This document shows, piece by piece, positions 6,582 to 7,873 of a DNA stretch of 7,873 bases. The notes beneath the pieces are model-generated. The model was not told the DNA's origin. It saw only the letters and a program-made list of their open reading frames with translations, and ran no database searches. Source of the stretch: Lysobacteraceae bacterium (lineage in GTDB: Bacteria; Pseudomonadota; Gammaproteobacteria; Xanthomonadales; Xanthomonadaceae); assembly GCA_027483745.1 (NCBI GenBank), contig JAIXTZ010000258.1, positions 1 to 7,873 on the forward strand, written 5' to 3'. The position numbers and the translations under genes are program-made. Positions within the stretch are counted from its first letter, which is position 1; each line of letters opens with the position of its first letter.

Positions 6582-7724
6582 ATGCCCCAGAAGATCCTGT
6601 TCATCGACCGCGACGGCGTGCTGATCGACGAGCCTGCCGACGAGCAGATCGATGCCTTCGAGAAGTTCCGCCTCACGAAGGGCTGCATCGCCGCCTTGCA
6701 GAAGCTCCGCGACGCCGGCTTCCAGTTCGTCATGGTGAGCAACCAGGACGGGCTCGGCACGCCGAGCTTCCCGCGCGAGACCTTCGAGGGCCCGCAGCGC
6801 CTGCTGCTCCAGATCCTCGAGTCGCAGGGCATCCGCTTCCGCGAAATCCTGATCGACGAGAGCTTTGCGCGCGAGAACCTGCCCACGCGCAAACCCGGCA
6901 TCGGCATGGTCATGCACTACCTGCGCGACCGCGATATCGACTTGGCCAACAGCGCGATGGTCGGCGACCGCGAGACGGACATGCAGTTCGCCACCAACCT
7001 CGGCGTGCGCGGTTTCCGCTTGAAGGACGGCCATTACGACTGGGCGGTGATCGCACACGCGCTCACCGCTTCGCCGCGCACGGCCACTGTCGAGCGCACG
7101 ACGAAGGAGACGAAGATCACCGTGCAGGTCGACCTCGACCGCGCGAGCGAGCCGGCCATCGCCACCGGCCACGGCTTCTTCGACCACATGCTGGAGCAGC
7201 TCGGCAAACACGGCGGCTTCGGGCTGGCCGTGCGTTGCGCCGGCGACCTGCACATCGACGAGCACCACACCGTCGAGGACTGCGCGCTCGCGATCGGCCA
7301 GGCGCTGAAGCAAGCGCTGGGCGACAAGCGCGGCATCGGCCGCTATGGCTTCGACGGCGGCGAGGGGCAGGGCGGTGAGTCCGCCTCGGCCGCAGCCGAC
7401 GGTTTCGGTGCCGAAGCCCGCGCGGCCTTCGCGTTGCCGATGGACGAGACCCGCGCGTCCGCGGTGGTCGATTTCTCCGGCCGGCCGTACTTCGTCTTCG
7501 AAGGCGCGTTCCAGCGTGCCGAGGTCGGCGGCCTCGCCACCGAGCTGGTGCCGCACTTCTTCCGCTCGCTCTGCGAGACGTCCGGCCTGAACCTGCACCT
7601 GCAGGTGCGCGGCGAGAACACGCACCACATGGTCGAGGCCTGCTTCAAGGTCGTCGCGCGCGCCCTTCGCCTCGCGATCCGCCGCGAGGGCACGGCCTTG
7701 CCGAGCACCAAGGGCGTGCTGTGA
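6582..7724 (+). CDS. hisB: Bifunctional histidinol-phosphatase / imidazoleglycerol-phosphate dehydratase
   Basis: Fused enzyme for steps 6 and 8. Residues 1 to about 165 are a HAD-type histidinol-phosphatase: FIDRDGVLI (7-15, nucleophile D9 and acid/base D11), VSNQDGLG (52-59), RKP (103-105) and MVGDRETD (126-133). Residues from about 167 on are the dehydratase, with metal-site blocks [14 protein letters not shown] (199-212), [17 protein letters not shown] (226-242), PHFFRS (324-329) and [12 protein letters not shown] (345-356), ending in LPSTKGVL. At 380 residues it exceeds the E. coli protein (355). Most of the difference is an insertion at about 258-283, rich in Gly, Ala and acidic residues, between GIGRYGF and LPMDET. 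The Cys/His zinc-binding loop of the E. coli phosphatase domain is replaced by [12 protein letters not shown], without cysteine. I recall both features from Xanthomonas HisB, so they are probably lineage traits. It starts 9 bases after hisC and overlaps hisH. Confidence 0.96.
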   Translation: MPQKILFIDRDGVLIDEPADEQIDAFEKFRLTKGCIAALQKLRDAGFQFVMVSNQDGLGTPSFPRETFEGPQRLLLQILESQGIRFREILIDESFARENLPTRKPGIGMVMHYLRDRDIDLANSAMVGDRETDMQFATNLGVRGFRLKDGHYDWAVIAHALTASPRTATVERTTKETKITVQVDLDRASEPAIATGHGFFDHMLEQLGKHGGFGLAVRCAGDLHIDEHHTVEDCALAIGQALKQALGDKRGIGRYGFDGGEGQGGESASAAADGFGAEARAAFALPMDETRASAVVDFSGRPYFVFEGAFQRAEVGGLATELVPHFFRSLCETSGLNLHLQVRGENTHHMVEACFKVVARALRLAIRREGTALPSTKGVL

Positions 7725-7873
7725 GCGACGCGCTGCCGGCCATCGATGCCTCGCGCATCCGACTGGTCATGCTCGATTCCGGCGGCGCCAACCTCGGCTC
7801 CGTGCAGGCCGCGTTCGCGCGGCTCGGCGTGGAGGCGCCGGTCACCAGCGACGCCCAGCGCATCCGCGCGGCG
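7721..7873 (+). CDS. hisH: Imidazole glycerol phosphate synthase glutaminase subunit, first 51 residues (runs off right edge)
   Basis: HisH supplies ammonia from glutamine to HisF, which makes imidazole glycerol phosphate and AICAR. Only the N-terminus is visible. It shows the first strand and turn of the class I glutamine amidotransferase fold, [18 protein letters not shown] (15-32), the family's usual G-x-x-N-L-x-S-V block, followed by [15 protein letters not shown]. The catalytic Cys, His and Glu lie beyond the edge. The GTG start at 7721 overlaps the hisB stop (GTGA) and is preferred for coupling. An in-frame ATG at 7769 is an alternative but falls inside the first conserved strand. The position after hisB is the standard hisGDCBHAF order. 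Confidence 0.9.
   Translation, partial: MSDALPAIDASRIRLVMLDSGGANLGSVQAAFARLGVEAPVTSDAQRIRAA

Noticed and set aside
5256..7628. A 790-codon open frame on the minus strand opposite hisD-hisC-hisB
   Set aside because: Very long, but it spans three confident his genes on the other strand and shows the same His/Arg/Gln-rich shadow composition. It has no motif and no ribosome binding site.

Overview
The window is an ordinary-looking stretch of a GC-rich gammaproteobacterial chromosome. The gene set and the protein details (long-form HisG, fused HisB with a long loop, a TrpR-related gene heading the his operon, a 'GGANLGSV' HisH start) point to the Xanthomonadaceae/Lysobacteraceae (a Lysobacter-, Luteimonas- or Xanthomonas-like genome). 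This assignment is an inference from recalled family features, not from a database search. I see no insertion sequence, prophage, CRISPR array, tRNA or rRNA, and no break in base composition apart from one short AT-rich regulatory patch.

Left arm, minus strand: a GNAT acetyltransferase (start about 2690, stop 2142) is followed after a 78-base gap by mfd, the transcription-repair coupling factor, which begins at 2063 and runs off the left edge after 687 codons. Right arm, plus strand: a TrpR/YerC-like DNA-binding protein (2825-3214) is followed by the histidine biosynthesis genes hisG, hisD, hisC, hisB and the first 51 codons of hisH, which runs off the right edge. The his genes are tightly packed (13 bases or less between them, with two stop/start overlaps), so they should be one operon. 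hisA, hisF and hisI/E are expected just beyond the window.

The two arms diverge from a short intergenic region holding the only AT-rich DNA in the window. It contains a 20-base near-perfect palindrome (2795-2814) that overlaps a candidate sigma70-type promoter and ends 10 bases before the TrpR-like start codon. The simplest reading is that the TrpR-like protein binds this operator and controls both itself and the his genes behind it, in place of the leader-peptide attenuation used by enteric bacteria; no his leader peptide fits in the 37 bases before hisG.

The his enzymes cover step 1 (HisG), steps 6 and 8 (HisB), step 7 (HisC), steps 9-10 (HisD) and the glutaminase half of step 5 (HisH). 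I found no convincing undescribed system. The most useful leads are the operator/regulator pair and two lineage-type departures in HisB: loss of the cysteine zinc loop and an inserted loop.
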